A DNA stretch of 64,000 nucleotides from Eubacterium sp. (lineage in GTDB: Bacteria; Bacillota; Clostridia; Peptostreptococcales; Anaerovoracaceae): positions 1 through 64,000 of the forward strand of contig JAFWJS010000025.1 of assembly GCA_017511535.1 (NCBI GenBank), read 5' to 3'. Below the pieces are notes generated by a model, which saw only the letters and a program-made list of their open reading frames with translations, was not told the DNA's origin and did not search any database. Every line of letters starts with the position of its first letter. The first letter of the stretch is position 1. This document shows positions 32,326 to 40,708 of the stretch, piece after piece. A program made the translations under genes and the position numbers.

Positions 32326-32709
32326 CTACCGCTCTGTTATCGGGCAGACTACATAACCCAGGTCGTATTCAAAATACCTTGTTATCTCATGAAGGGCGGC
32401 CTTGACCTGAGAAATCTCTCCTGTTATGATAAGCGTTCCACTGAATCTGTCGGCAAATCCAAGGTAGACATCGCCGTTCTTCACGGCAATATCGGATGCT
32501 ATAACAGCGGACTCCGGAGGAGTCATGTTCATAATACCTATAGCAGACGTCCTGTAGTCGATCTCAGGATTAAGTCCAAGCTTCTGATATACGATCGGAA
32601 GCGGACCACCAATAACATGGCAAAGAGTGATCTCTTTACCTGCTACAGTCTCCTGTACGATACGTACCTGACCTTGTGCTCTCTCATTCTGCTTGTTCTG
32701 TTCATCCAT
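32326..32709 (-). CDS. EutS-like microcompartment shell protein A
   Basis: 127 aa. The EutS/PduU pattern is clear: QVRIVQETVAGKEITLCHVIG, YQKLGLN, TSAIGIMNMTPPESAVIASDIA and DVYLGFADRFSGTLIITGEI. It is paralogous to the next gene; both share ERAQG-QVRI before the domain. An earlier in-frame ATG at 32727 has a worse ribosome site; 32709 is chosen because of CAGG eight bases upstream. It is first in the shell-gene pair, behind a promoter at 32773-32801. No enzyme genes of ethanolamine or diol breakdown are in the window. Confidence 0.9.
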   Translation of the reverse strand: MDEQNKQNERAQGQVRIVQETVAGKEITLCHVIGGPLPIVYQKLGLNPEIDYRTSAIGIMNMTPPESAVIASDIAVKNGDVYLGFADRFSGTLIITGEISQVKAALHEITRYFEYDLGYVVCPITER

Positions 32710-32772
32710 TTTATCAGCCTGCCTCATGAAAACTGCACATAAATACAGTTGACCTCATTTTGATTCAATTTA

Positions 32773-32801
32773 ATAATAACACAATCAAAACAAGTGGTAA
32801 A
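32773..32801 (-). promoter_or_regulatory. promoter for the shell-protein genes
   Basis: TTTACC (32796-32801), 17-base spacer, TATTAT (32773-32778) on the minus strand, in an AT-rich stretch. Confidence 0.45.
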
Positions 32802-32807
32802 GTCATT

Positions 32808-32838
32808 TTGCAAACAAATCGCTGCCATTAACTGGCAG
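32808..32838 (-). terminator. weak terminator after the zinc-ribbon gene
   Basis: CTGCCA/TGGCAG hairpin (32822-32827 with 32833-32838) followed on the minus strand by CGATTTGTTT. The T tract is interrupted. Confidence 0.45.
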
Positions 32839-32842
32839 ATTT

Positions 32843-34435
32843 CTACGCTATCATAGACTTAAGCAAAGCCGCGATCTGCTCTCCCATGGTACCGGCTTCA
32901 AGCCCTTCTCCCGCCGCCATGAACGTCATTCCGACTCCTAATATGATAAACGCTATTATCGAAAGAATGAAGTGTACTATCACAGAGATCAAAGCCCCCA
33001 GCCCTGCGCTTCTGGCGCTGTTAGGCTTGCTTCTGTGCCATGCTATGAAAAGGATCAGCCCGATGATCGGAATAAAGAAGCCCAGTATTCCCCATCCGAT
33101 GCTTCCGCTGTCATTGACCGCTTCATCTTCATAGTCGTATGCATATCTGCCCGCATTGTCGTTGCCATAAGCAGAATCATCCGAATTATCTTCCTGTGTG
33201 ACTGCGATATCCGTTGCATCGCTTTCCTGCGCATCGACAACATCCGCCGTATCACTTTCCTGCGGCTGTTCCTGTGCCTCATCACTCTTCGCAAGCAACG
33301 TCGGGATCACTGTCGTTCCGGCGATCGTCTCGACCTCTTCTTCCGGAGACAGCTCAGGCTCCTCGGTTTCCTCAGCTTCAGACTCCTCGGTCTCTTCGGC
33401 TTCCTCCTCTACTTCTTTTGGCTCTTCGACTTCCGCTTCAGCCTCGACTTCTTCGGATTCCTCCTCGACCTCTGGTTCCTCAGTTCCTGACTCAGTTTCG
33501 GATTCCTCTTCGACATCTTCGGATCCAGGCTCTTCCGTGGCCTCCTCGGCCTCCGGCTCTTCAGTTTCTGGCTCGGTTTCGGATTTCTCCTCGACATCTG
33601 GTCCCTCAGTTCCTGACTCAGTTACGGATTCCTCTTCGACATCTTCGGATCCAGGCTCTTCCGCTTCGGTTTCGTCTTCCTTCTCGTCCGCTTCAACTTC
33701 TTCCGCCGGTTCTATTTCTTCTGCCTCTTCTTCAGACTCCTCGATTTCAGGCTCTTCTTCTGATTCTTCAGCCGGTTCCTCGGCTTCGGCCTCATCGGTC
33801 TCCTCAACTTCAGGCTCCTCTTCTATCGATTCGGCTTCTTCTGATTCTTCAGCTTCGGCTTCTTCCTCTGTTGGCTCTGTCTCGGCAGATTCTTCAGCTT
33901 CGGCTTCTTCCGGTTCCTGCTCGGGCTGTTCAGCCTCAGCTTCTTCAACTGCCTCCTCTGCTTCTTGCTCTGATTCAGATGCAGGCTCCTCGACCTCTTC
34001 GGATTCTTCCTCTGCCTGTGGTTCTTCTTTATCAGCAGCCTCAGCTTCCGTATTCATATATTCAGCAAAGCCCTCTGATTCGACTTCATCTACCGGCTCC
34101 ATACTTTCGCCATCTGCAGATGAAACATAATCTACATTAGCGCTGCCTCCTGCATATGAGGAATACGTTACGATCTTCGGCTCGTCCGCTTCAGCCTCCT
34201 CTGCTTCAGTCGGTTCAGAATCTTCAGTCTCTGCTGCTTCTGTCTCTTCCGGTTCTTCTGATACCTCTTCCGCTGCCTCAGCAACCTCTGCTTCAACCGC
34301 CTGTTCTTCTTTGGTTTCAGGTTCAGCAGCCTCCTGAACGATCTTGTCTTTTTCTGCGTCCAACATAGTTCCGCAATTTACACAAAACCATGTATTATCG
34401 TTATATTCAGCTCCACAGTTCGGGCACCTTAACAT
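32843..34435 (-). CDS. zinc-ribbon membrane protein with a long Glu-rich segment
   Basis: 530 aa. The N-terminus is a zinc ribbon (LRCPNCG...FCVNCG). Residues about 30-400 are low complexity, dominated by Glu with Ala, Ser, Thr, Pro and Val, and include a 42-residue segment repeated in tandem. The C-terminus has two hydrophobic helices (GWGILGFFIPIIGLILFIAW and a following one ending near GVGMTFM), as in small zinc-ribbon membrane proteins of Firmicutes. The start at 34435 has AGGGG seven bases upstream; a longer frame from 34453 is less likely. Function unknown; the acidic region may be an extended spacer. Confidence 0.8.
   Translation of the reverse strand: MLRCPNCGAEYNDNTWFCVNCGTMLDAEKDKIVQEAAEPETKEEQAVEAEVAEAAEEVSEEPEETEAAETEDSEPTEAEEAEADEPKIVTYSSYAGGSANVDYVSSADGESMEPVDEVESEGFAEYMNTEAEAADKEEPQAEEESEEVEEPASESEQEAEEAVEEAEAEQPEQEPEEAEAEESAETEPTEEEAEAEESEEAESIEEEPEVEETDEAEAEEPAEESEEEPEIEESEEEAEEIEPAEEVEADEKEDETEAEEPGSEDVEEESVTESGTEGPDVEEKSETEPETEEPEAEEATEEPGSEDVEEESETESGTEEPEVEEESEEVEAEAEVEEPKEVEEEAEETEESEAEETEEPELSPEEEVETIAGTTVIPTLLAKSDEAQEQPQESDTADVVDAQESDATDIAVTQEDNSDDSAYGNDNAGRYAYDYEDEAVNDSGSIGWGILGFFIPIIGLILFIAWHRSKPNSARSAGLGALISVIVHFILSIIAFIILGVGMTFMAAGEGLEAGTMGEQIAALLKSMIA
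33478..33663 (-). repeat. tandem duplication inside the Glu-rich coding region
   Basis: A 60-base segment at 33478-33537 recurs at 33604-33663 with one mismatch, a period of 126 bases (42 codons). The intervening sequence is similar at protein level. It keeps the reading frame, so copy number could vary without breaking the gene. Confidence 0.85.
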
Positions 34436-34575
34436 ATCGATTCCCCTTTCCAATACGCATATTATGCCAATTTACATCTTGATTTTATAACAGCGTCTTT
34501 CAAAACGCAAGTAACCAGATGATACTGCCGCTCTACCACTGACCAGAAATCGTTCATCCCTCGAAGCGGCGTCAG

Positions 34576-35190
34576 TTATCGAAACGGTGGTGCCACAGCC
34601 ACCAATTTGCCACATCAAAAGCCTGAATATGCAGCCCAGGTGGTAGCATATACCGAAACGGTGGTGTCACAGCCACCAATCCGCCACATCAAAGCCCTGA
34701 ATGCGCAGTGGCAGTGGTGGCATATACCGAAACCGTGGTGCCGCAGCCACCACTGAGCTGCGCAGGACCACCACAAGTCGAGTCCGTTGTGGTACTAAAA
34801 AAAGAGGTTTTTGAATTCTATGTGGGTAGAATGTGATACCACACAGTCCGGTACCACGCAGCAAAACCAATGACGTATCAAAGACCTGATCTCACAGCTC
34901 AGGTGGTGGCTCATACCGAAACCGTGGTGTCACAGCCACCAATCCGCCACATCAAAGTCCTGAATGCGCAGCGGCAGTGGTGGCATATACAGAAACGGTG
35001 GTGCCACAGCCACCAATCCGCCACATCAAAGTCCTGAATGCACAGTGGCAGTGGTGGCTCATACCAAAACCGTGGTGCCACAGCCACCAATTCGCTCTGT
35101 AAAAGCCCTTATTTCGCAGCATGGGTGGTGGCACATACCGAAACCGTGGTGCTGCATCCACCACCGGGCAGTCGAAAACCGCATATCAGC
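34576..35190. repeat. array of 74-bp tandem repeats (about eight units)
   Basis: Units begin at 34576, 34650, 34724, 34836, 34913, 34987, 35061 and 35135. Six intervals are 74 bases, or 75 within one indel; the third unit is interrupted and diverged (112 bases) and the fourth is 77 bases and degenerate. Each unit starts ATACCGAAAC and carries GGTGG...CAGCCACC, a short hairpin, with GTGGTGGCAT at its end. The period is not a multiple of three, so no single reading frame runs through it. It fills the gap between tuf and the zinc-ribbon gene. No spacers, so not a CRISPR array. Confidence 0.9.
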
Positions 35191-35231
35191 CGTATAAAAA
35201 GCACATAAAAGAATCATCCGCATCGCGCACA

Positions 35232-35258
35232 CAAAAAGACCGGCGCAAACGCGCCGGC
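35232..35258 (-). terminator. terminator of tuf
   Basis: CCGGCGC/GCGCCGG stem (35240-35246 with 35251-35257) and loop AAAC, followed on the minus strand by CTTTTTGT. Confidence 0.9.
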
Positions 35259-35328
35259 CCTGCTTTTTCGTCTCTCTTCAGCCGAACTCTCGTCGGAATC
35301 CACAGATCGCTGTCTCCCTTATTCGGAA

Positions 35329-36522
35329 TTACTCGATGATCTCTGTTACGACTCCGGATCCTACTGTCCTTCCGCCTTCTCTGATAGCAAATCTCAGTCC
35401 CTCTTCGATAGCGATAGGTGTGATAAGCTTGATGCTCATTACTACGTTATCTCCAGGCATGCACATCTCTGTGCCTTCCGGAAGGTTCAGGTCTCCTGTT
35501 ACGTCTGTTGTTCTGAAGTAGAACTGTGGTCTGTATCCGTTGAAGAACGGTGTGTGGCGTCCGCCCTCTTCCTTCTTCAGTACGTATACCTGGCCCTTGA
35601 ACTCTGTATGTGGATGGATAGTCCCAGGTGCCGCAAGTACCTGTCCTCTCTCGATCTCTGTCCTCTGTACTCCTCTAAGAAGACATCCTACGTTGTCTCC
35701 TGTCTCTGCGAAGTCCAGTGTCTTTCTGAACATCTCGAGTCCTGTTACGACTACCTTCCTCTTCTCGTCTGTCAGTCCTACGATCTCGACTTCCTCGCCG
35801 ACCTTGAGTACTCCTCTCTCTACTCTTCCTGTCGCTACTGTTCCACGGCCTGTGATACTGAAGATGTCCTCTACAGGCATCAGGAACGGCTTGTCGTTGT
35901 CTCTCTCCGGCTCAGGAATGTAGCTGTCTACGATCTCCATAAGCTCTACTACCTTGTCTCCCCACTCGCTCGATGGGTCTTCAAGTGCCTTCAGCGCGCT
36001 TCCTCTTACGATAGGTGTGTCGTCTCCAGGGAAGTCGTACTCGCTAAGAAGATCTCTTACTTCCATCTCTACCAGGTCAAGAAGCTCCTCGTCGTCTACC
36101 ATGTCGCACTTGTTCAGGAATACGATGATGTATGGTACTCCTACCTGTCTACTAAGTACGATGTGCTCTCTTGTCTGCGGCATCGGTCCGTCTGTCGCTG
36201 CTACTACCAGGATAGCTCCGTCCATCTGAGCTGCTCCTGTGATCATGTTCTTTACATAGTCTGCGTGTCCCGGGCAGTCTACATGCGCGTAGTGTCTGTT
36301 CGGTGTCTCGTACTCTACGTGTGCTGTACTGATGGTTATTCCTCTTGCCTTCTCTTCCGGCGCTTTGTCGATCTGATCGAACGCTACGTCCTCTCCAAGT
36401 CCGTATCTGTCTCTCAGTACTGATGTGATCGCCGCTGTCAGTGTTGTCTTTCCATGGTCTACATGGCCGATAGTTCCGATGTTGATATGCGGCTTTGTCC
36501 TTTCAAAATGTTCTCTTGCCAT
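35329..36522 (-). CDS. tuf: elongation factor Tu
   Basis: GTPase that delivers aminoacyl-tRNA to the ribosome. G1 GHVDHGKTT, the switch I region [15 protein letters not shown]3 [10 protein letters not shown]4 [10 protein letters not shown] and the C-terminal barrel motifs ([24 protein letters not shown] is split here as GGRHTPFF and [10 protein letters not shown]) are conserved. The length of 397 aa is normal. AAGGAG precedes the ATG. It lies 58 bases after tRNA-Thr, an arrangement known from many bacteria, and no other ribosomal genes are adjacent. Codon use is strongly biased, as expected for a highly expressed gene. Confidence 0.98.
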   Translation of the reverse strand: MAREHFERTKPHINIGTIGHVDHGKTTLTAAITSVLRDRYGLGEDVAFDQIDKAPEEKARGITISTAHVEYETPNRHYAHVDCPGHADYVKNMITGAAQMDGAILVVAATDGPMPQTREHIVLSRQVGVPYIIVFLNKCDMVDDEELLDLVEMEVRDLLSEYDFPGDDTPIVRGSALKALEDPSSEWGDKVVELMEIVDSYIPEPERDNDKPFLMPVEDIFSITGRGTVATGRVERGVLKVGEEVEIVGLTDEKRKVVVTGLEMFRKTLDFAETGDNVGCLLRGVQRTEIERGQVLAAPGTIHPHTEFKGQVYVLKKEEGGRHTPFFNGYRPQFYFRTTDVTGDLNLPEGTEMCMPGDNVVMSIKLITPIAIEEGLRFAIREGGRTVGSGVVTEIIE

Positions 36523-36580
36523 TTCGCTTTCTCCTTACATACCTTACAATAACAACCATTAATAAAATTAAAATAATAAC

Positions 36581-36657
36581 TGGAGCTGTTGAGCAGGCTT
36601 GAACTGCCGAACCTCTTCCTTACCAAGGAAGTGCTCTACCGACTGAGCTACAACAGC
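36581..36657 (-). tRNA. tRNA-Thr (anticodon GGU)
   Basis: On the minus strand the 7-bp acceptor GCTGTTG/CAACAGC, the D arm GCTC/GAGC, the anticodon stem CTTCC/GGAAG with loop TTGGTAA, and a T arm with TTCAAGC fold into a standard cloverleaf. The anticodon in the loop is GGT. The CCA end is encoded (36581-36583). It is followed by tuf in the same direction. Confidence 0.96.
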
Positions 36658-36684
36658 ACGATTTGCCTATAACATAGCATTTTA

Positions 36685-36713
36685 AGAATACACTACTTTT
36701 ACGGAATAGTCAA
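36685..36713 (-). promoter_or_regulatory. promoter for tRNA-Thr and tuf
   Basis: TTGACT (36708-36713), 17-base spacer, TATTCT (36685-36690) on the minus strand, 28 bases before the tRNA 5' end. Confidence 0.65.
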
Positions 36714-36763
36714 ATCAAATAGACATATTTTGTTTATTTTCTGTCAAGCATCACATTTAAATC

Positions 36764-36806
36764 ATAAAAGCTCCGGAGCTTATGAAAAGTCATATGCTCC
36801 GAAGCT
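36764..36806 (-). terminator. terminator of the surface-protein gene at 36862
   Basis: AGCTTCGGAGC/GCTCCGGAGCT stem (36796-36806 with 36769-36779, one G-U pair) followed on the minus strand by TTTTAT. Confidence 0.75.
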
Positions 36807-36861
36807 CATAAACCAACTCATTCTGCCATGTACTTTCTCGCCTTGAAGTTCAATGATGTCA

Positions 36862-38061
36862 TTATTTGACCTTTACCGATTTCTTCGGCGACCATGTTGA
36901 GCTGAATGCATCTTCGCCTACATATTTTGCTGTCCTTACACGTACATAATAACGCTTCCCTGACTTCAGGTTCTTGAATGTCTTCGAGATGTTCTTATAG
37001 CCCTTTACCTTAGCTGTTTTCCTGTTCTTGGTAAAGGATGTGTTTGTCGCGATCTGGATGTAATAATAGTCGATCCTGCTTGAAGACATCTTCTTATCCT
37101 GCTTGAGCCATGTCACTTTAAGCTGCTTCTTCTTCGGACTTGTGACTCTCTTTATACTCGTCCCCTTTGGATAGATCTTGAACAGCCTGAAATCAGTATC
37201 CCAGTAATCTCCGATACCTGTTACATGCGCCTGTCCCTCTCCGACATTTTTATTCTTTTTCCAGGTAACCACATAATCTATTCCATATTCAAGAGCATTA
37301 CCGTTTACCCATACATCCGGAACTGGCTCCAGTGCTTCCCCTGTCCATTTGAGACTTGTAAAATAGAAAATATCCTCATCTACAATAGGCCCGTTATAAT
37401 CATCCATGCCGCCTATATGAGTGGATCTGGATCCGATCCTCCACTTGCCGTTTACCTTAAGCCCGAGATATCCGGCATTATTTGCCGCGGTCGAGCCTTC
37501 TGGAGCAATGATGTTCAGCTTATCTGCGTCACACCCTGAGAATGGTCCATACTCATCGTCGTCGTAATCCTTGTACGGATCCACGCCTTCTTCATCGTCC
37601 GGATCGTAATAAGTTTTGAGAATGTACATATTCTCTCCAATCTGGTTTTCATCTTTCTTGTTTTTGAACTCCACCTCTGAAAGAGCTTTACAGTCAGCCA
37701 GGAACAGATCCGTCATTTCCATTTCCGAGCCATCAATAACTACTGTTTCAAGATTCGGATACCCCCGGAATGTGCTGCCGCCAAGCCATTTTATGTTGGT
37801 CAGCCAGACTACCTTGATCTTATCTTTATAGTAGTTCCACGGCGCTTTATCCTGACCAAACTCACATTTCGCGCCGTCTTCTGAAGGTGTACCACTGGCA
37901 ACATATACCTTCAGCAGTTCCTGAGAAGGATTTAATGTCCAGTATATGACATTACCATGATCATCTGTATACTGTCCCGGCGCGGCATAAGCCGTCGATA
38001 CCATGCCTATCGCCAAAACCATTAAAAGCGACAGCATCAATACTGATATTAATTTTCTCAT
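36862..38061 (-). CDS. secreted surface protein with LRR-like and fibronectin III-like parts
   Basis: 399 aa. The signal peptide has the hydrophobic core SVLMLSLLMVLAIGMVSTAY and ends AYAA. The middle resembles BspA-type proteins (KVVWLTNIKWLGGSTFRGYP, LETVVIDGS). The last 100 residues look like a fibronectin type III domain (KQLKVTWLKQ, YYYIQIATN, KSGKRYYVRVRT, STWSPKKSVKVK). The frame is open to 38094, but the ATG at 38061 has AAAAGGAG and begins the signal peptide properly. No wall-anchoring motif is seen. It lies next to a related secreted gene; role probably at the cell surface, substrate unknown. Confidence 0.82.
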   Translation of the reverse strand: MRKLISVLMLSLLMVLAIGMVSTAYAAPGQYTDDHGNVIYWTLNPSQELLKVYVASGTPSEDGAKCEFGQDKAPWNYYKDKIKVVWLTNIKWLGGSTFRGYPNLETVVIDGSEMEMTDLFLADCKALSEVEFKNKKDENQIGENMYILKTYYDPDDEEGVDPYKDYDDDEYGPFSGCDADKLNIIAPEGSTAANNAGYLGLKVNGKWRIGSRSTHIGGMDDYNGPIVDEDIFYFTSLKWTGEALEPVPDVWVNGNALEYGIDYVVTWKKNKNVGEGQAHVTGIGDYWDTDFRLFKIYPKGTSIKRVTSPKKKQLKVTWLKQDKKMSSSRIDYYYIQIATNTSFTKNRKTAKVKGYKNISKTFKNLKSGKRYYVRVRTAKYVGEDAFSSTWSPKKSVKVK

Positions 38062-38147
38062 CTTGACCACTCCTTTTCTGAACAAATACAACAAATATTG
38101 ACTTCAGGTCATTCAGTATCTTATCTGATCGGCCTTGCCGTTCAGAG

Positions 38148-39146
38148 TTATTCCGTGGTTTCTTTTTTTATAACTACCGGTTTGCTCCACTTGCTATAGA
38201 TCTTCTTTTTATTAACCACCTTGTATGTACGGACAGCTACCTGATATGAAACAGCAGGGCCGCACTTTGTCAGGGTAGTTGAAGTTGTTTTATTACTTTT
38301 AATGAGTTTTACAGACGAATAATAACTGTCTGCCTCCTCGTCGCTATCTTCCCAGTAATTATATGACCAGAAGACCTGGTATCCGTCTGTTCTGTTCGTT
38401 TGTTTCTTCCACTTAACTTTCAGCCCATCCGCTGTACGGGTCACACTTGTTAGGGAAGTCGGCTTCGGAGTAATATAGAAAAACCCTTTTGCGGTTCCTT
38501 TATAATTACCCTTAAGTGTAACTGTAACTTTGTATTTTCCTATAGCCTTGCGCCCCTTGGAATACTTGCGGGTGTAATATTTACTGGACACTTTAACAGG
38601 ACTTTCATACGAATCGTATTGTCTCTGTTTATATTTCACTGTTACTTTAGGTGTATGCTTCTTCCCGTCGTAAACATATTTCGTTGCATCGGTGATCAAA
38701 CCGTTATAGTCGTCATACCAGAAATCATCTGCATGCTCATTTATCGGAGTATTGAACTGCACCCGGGGCTCTTTATAATCACCATATGAATATACTTTTT
38801 TCCCAGAAGAATCTACTTTGTATGCTTTAACACTGATCTCGGTATATTTGAACATATTTATGCTCTTGCCCTCGACCTTTTTTATGAGCTTTGATGTTTT
38901 TGACGCATCAACAAAGAATTCCTGGTAGTATTTATTCGCATGCTCGACATAGACTCTGAAACCGTCTACTTCAATATCGGGCGCGTTCCAGGTCACTTTA
39001 TATCCTCCGTCTACCGCCTTGACCGATTTGATCGCCATTTCGTAATCTTCTATTGGCTCTGCGTATGCCGCAGACATCATTCCAACCGCCAGCACCATGA
39101 GCATCGACAGTACCAGCACTGGAAGCAGTCTTTTCATCGTCCTCAT
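38148..39146 (-). CDS. secreted protein with fibronectin III-like domains
   Basis: 332 aa. The signal peptide (LLPVLVLSMLMVLAVGMMSA, cleavage after AYA) is closely related to that of the downstream gene. The first domain reads VDGGYKVTWNAPDIEVDGFRV; the last reads ADGLKVKWKKQTNRTDGYQV with YQVAVRTYKVVNKKKIYSKW at its end. Both are Fn3-like, with a basic, Tyr-rich linker between them. Several ATG codons cluster at the start (39155, 39152, 39146); 39146 lies best relative to the AAAGG site. No catalytic motif was seen. Confidence 0.8.
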   Translation of the reverse strand: MRTMKRLLPVLVLSMLMVLAVGMMSAAYAEPIEDYEMAIKSVKAVDGGYKVTWNAPDIEVDGFRVYVEHANKYYQEFFVDASKTSKLIKKVEGKSINMFKYTEISVKAYKVDSSGKKVYSYGDYKEPRVQFNTPINEHADDFWYDDYNGLITDATKYVYDGKKHTPKVTVKYKQRQYDSYESPVKVSSKYYTRKYSKGRKAIGKYKVTVTLKGNYKGTAKGFFYITPKPTSLTSVTRTADGLKVKWKKQTNRTDGYQVFWSYNYWEDSDEEADSYYSSVKLIKSNKTTSTTLTKCGPAVSYQVAVRTYKVVNKKKIYSKWSKPVVIKKETTE

Positions 39147-39205
39147 ATTCATCATCCTTTCTATAAGCGGATCCTATTGGATCCCATGATTTGCAGATAC
39201 TATCC

Positions 39206-39235
39206 TAACTGTATTATTGCACTTCTATATTTAAA
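39206..39235 (-). promoter_or_regulatory. promoter for the 38148-39146 gene
   Basis: TTGCAT followed at 16-18 bases by AATAAT/TAATAC on the minus strand. A GGATCC-TATT-GGATCC hairpin (39169-39184) lies in the short leader. Confidence 0.45.
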
Positions 39236-39287
39236 TGCAAGCGAAAATCTTTCGCAAAACAGAATATTCTGACAATTTCTCGCGTAA

Positions 39288-39313
39288 TAAAAAAGCGGGG
39301 CCTCCGCCCCGCC
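39288..39313 (-). terminator. terminator of the yacL-rlmB superoperon
   Basis: GCGGGG/CCCCGC stem (39295-39300 with 39307-39312), followed on the minus strand by six T. Confidence 0.9.
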
Positions 39314-39344
39314 TTAAATCGATCTTTACTTTGCGCCTGTCACG

Positions 39345-40073
39345 CTATTTCTCGTCTCTCTGGCGTCTTATCTCATACATCAGAACGCACGCAGCGTTAG
39401 ACGCGTTCAGCGACTGGATCTTTCCCATGAGAGGCATCGAAACAGTGAAGTCGCACTTCTCTTTTACCAGCCTGGAGATGCCCTTTCCTTCCGCGCCTAT
39501 AACTATGGCGCAGGGTCCTGTCATGTCCTGCTTATAATATGTCTTTCCGTCCATATCGCAGGCATAGACCCATATGCCGCGCTCTTTCAGGTCTTCCAGC
39601 GTTCTCGCGATGTTCGTTACCCTGGCGCACGGAACATACTCCACAGCGCCGGCTGAGGTCTTTGCTACAGTTTCCGTAAGGCCGCACGCGTTCCTCTTCG
39701 GAATGATGACTCCGTGAGCGCCGGCACATTCCGCCGACCTTAGCACTGCCCCGAGGTTATGCGGATCTTCTATGCCGTCGAGCACGACGATAAAAGGCGC
39801 CTCACCCTTCTTATCCGCCGCCGCGAGTATATCGTCCACCGAGGCGTAATCATGCGACGAGGCAAAAGCGACTATCCCCTGGTGGTTCTCTCCCGCCGCG
39901 AGCTTGTCTATGTCGCGCTTAGGTACGATCTCAACCGGGATGCCGTTCTCCTTCGCAAGTTTCTTTACCCTGTCCGCCGCGCCTCCGGCGCCTTCCTGCA
40001 CTAATATCCTGTCTATCGGGCGTCCGGCCCTGATTGCTTCTGTGACCGGATTCCTTCCTGCTATCTTTGCCAT
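39345..40073 (-). CDS. rlmB: 23S rRNA 2'-O-methyltransferase RlmB (SpoU/TrmH family)
   Basis: SAM-dependent methylation of a guanosine ribose in 23S rRNA (Gm2251 in E. coli numbering). The N-terminal substrate-binding domain starts AGRNPVTEAIRAGRPIDRI. The C-terminal trefoil-knot SPOUT domain shows LDGIEDPHNLGAVLRSAECAG, VIGAEGKGISRLV and VSMPLMGKIQSLNASNAA, the three SpoU motifs. 242 aa. It starts one base after the folA stop and ends the long leftward operon. Confidence 0.94.
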   Translation of the reverse strand: MAKIAGRNPVTEAIRAGRPIDRILVQEGAGGAADRVKKLAKENGIPVEIVPKRDIDKLAAGENHQGIVAFASSHDYASVDDILAAADKKGEAPFIVVLDGIEDPHNLGAVLRSAECAGAHGVIIPKRNACGLTETVAKTSAGAVEYVPCARVTNIARTLEDLKERGIWVYACDMDGKTYYKQDMTGPCAIVIGAEGKGISRLVKEKCDFTVSMPLMGKIQSLNASNAACVLMYEIRRQRDEK

Positions 40074-40074
40074 A

Positions 40075-40587
40075 CTACCTTCTTCCGCCTTCGGGCGGTA
40101 CTTTCACGTATTTCACGAACCTGTAGCGTATACCGTTTTCTTCCATATAATCCGAGCGGCTCTCTACATCGAACCTGTGGCTCTCGTCGAGGTCGCGAGG
40201 AAAGAACCTGTCTGCGCCGAACTCCTCTTCGATCTGCGTTACATACATGTTTCTGCACCGCGGATAAAGAAGGCTGTAGATATTCGCCCCGCCGATCACG
40301 AAAACATCGTCCGTCGGAGTTCCTTCCAGCGCTTTGTCGAGCTCGTCCAGATCATGGACGACTTCGACGCCTTCAGCCCTGAAATTAGGATTCTTCGTAA
40401 GCACGATGTTCCTTCTTCCGGGAAGTCCCTTTCCTCCGGGGAGGCTCTCAAGCGTCACTCGTCCCATGACGACAGTCTTCCCCATCGTTATCTCTTTGAA
40501 ATGTTTCAGGTCGCCGGGAATATGGCATAACAGCTGACCGTTTTTCCCGATGCCCCATTCTCTGTCACAAGCTACTATTATATTCAT
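40075..40587 (-). CDS. folA: dihydrofolate reductase
   Basis: NADPH-dependent reduction of dihydrofolate to tetrahydrofolate. Seen: IIVACDREWGIGKNGQL near the N-terminus, VVMGRVTLESLPGGKGLPGR, and DVFVIGGANIYSLL with its Gly-Gly pair. About 170 aa. An ATG two codons earlier (40593) is possible; GAGG lies 4 bases before that one and 10 before this one. It lies between thyA and rlmB. ThyA oxidises methylene-THF to dihydrofolate, so the pair forms a functional unit. Confidence 0.95.
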   Translation of the reverse strand: MNIIVACDREWGIGKNGQLLCHIPGDLKHFKEITMGKTVVMGRVTLESLPGGKGLPGRRNIVLTKNPNFRAEGVEVVHDLDELDKALEGTPTDDVFVIGGANIYSLLYPRCRNMYVTQIEEEFGADRFFPRDLDESHRFDVESRSDYMEENGIRYRFVKYVKVPPEGGRR

Positions 40588-40708
40588 CTGCATCCATCCT
40601 CACTATTCATTCGTGGACATGAACTCTGTCCCGGAATGCGCCGGGCAGAACCGTCCCCACCCGCGCAAAAAACAACGGCTGCCGCAGGGACAGCCGCTTC
40701 TCGTTTCG

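Noticed and set aside
33198..34140. Two long plus-strand ORFs rich in Ser or Leu/Pro
   Set aside because: They are antisense shadows of the Glu-rich coding region (GAA/GAG read as TTC/CTC and TCT/TCG), with no start signals.
34667..35164. Minus-strand ORFs of 67 and 70 codons in the repeat array
   Set aside because: The 74-base period shifts frame at each unit, the peptides are fragments of the same repeat, and no ribosome site is visible.
34576..35190. Possible CRISPR array
   Set aside because: The whole 74-base unit is repeated; there are no unique spacers of even length and no cas genes nearby.
35554..36423. 289-codon plus-strand ORF opposite tuf
   Set aside because: Shadow of a highly biased gene (tuf); composition rich in Cys, Tyr and Ser with no motif.
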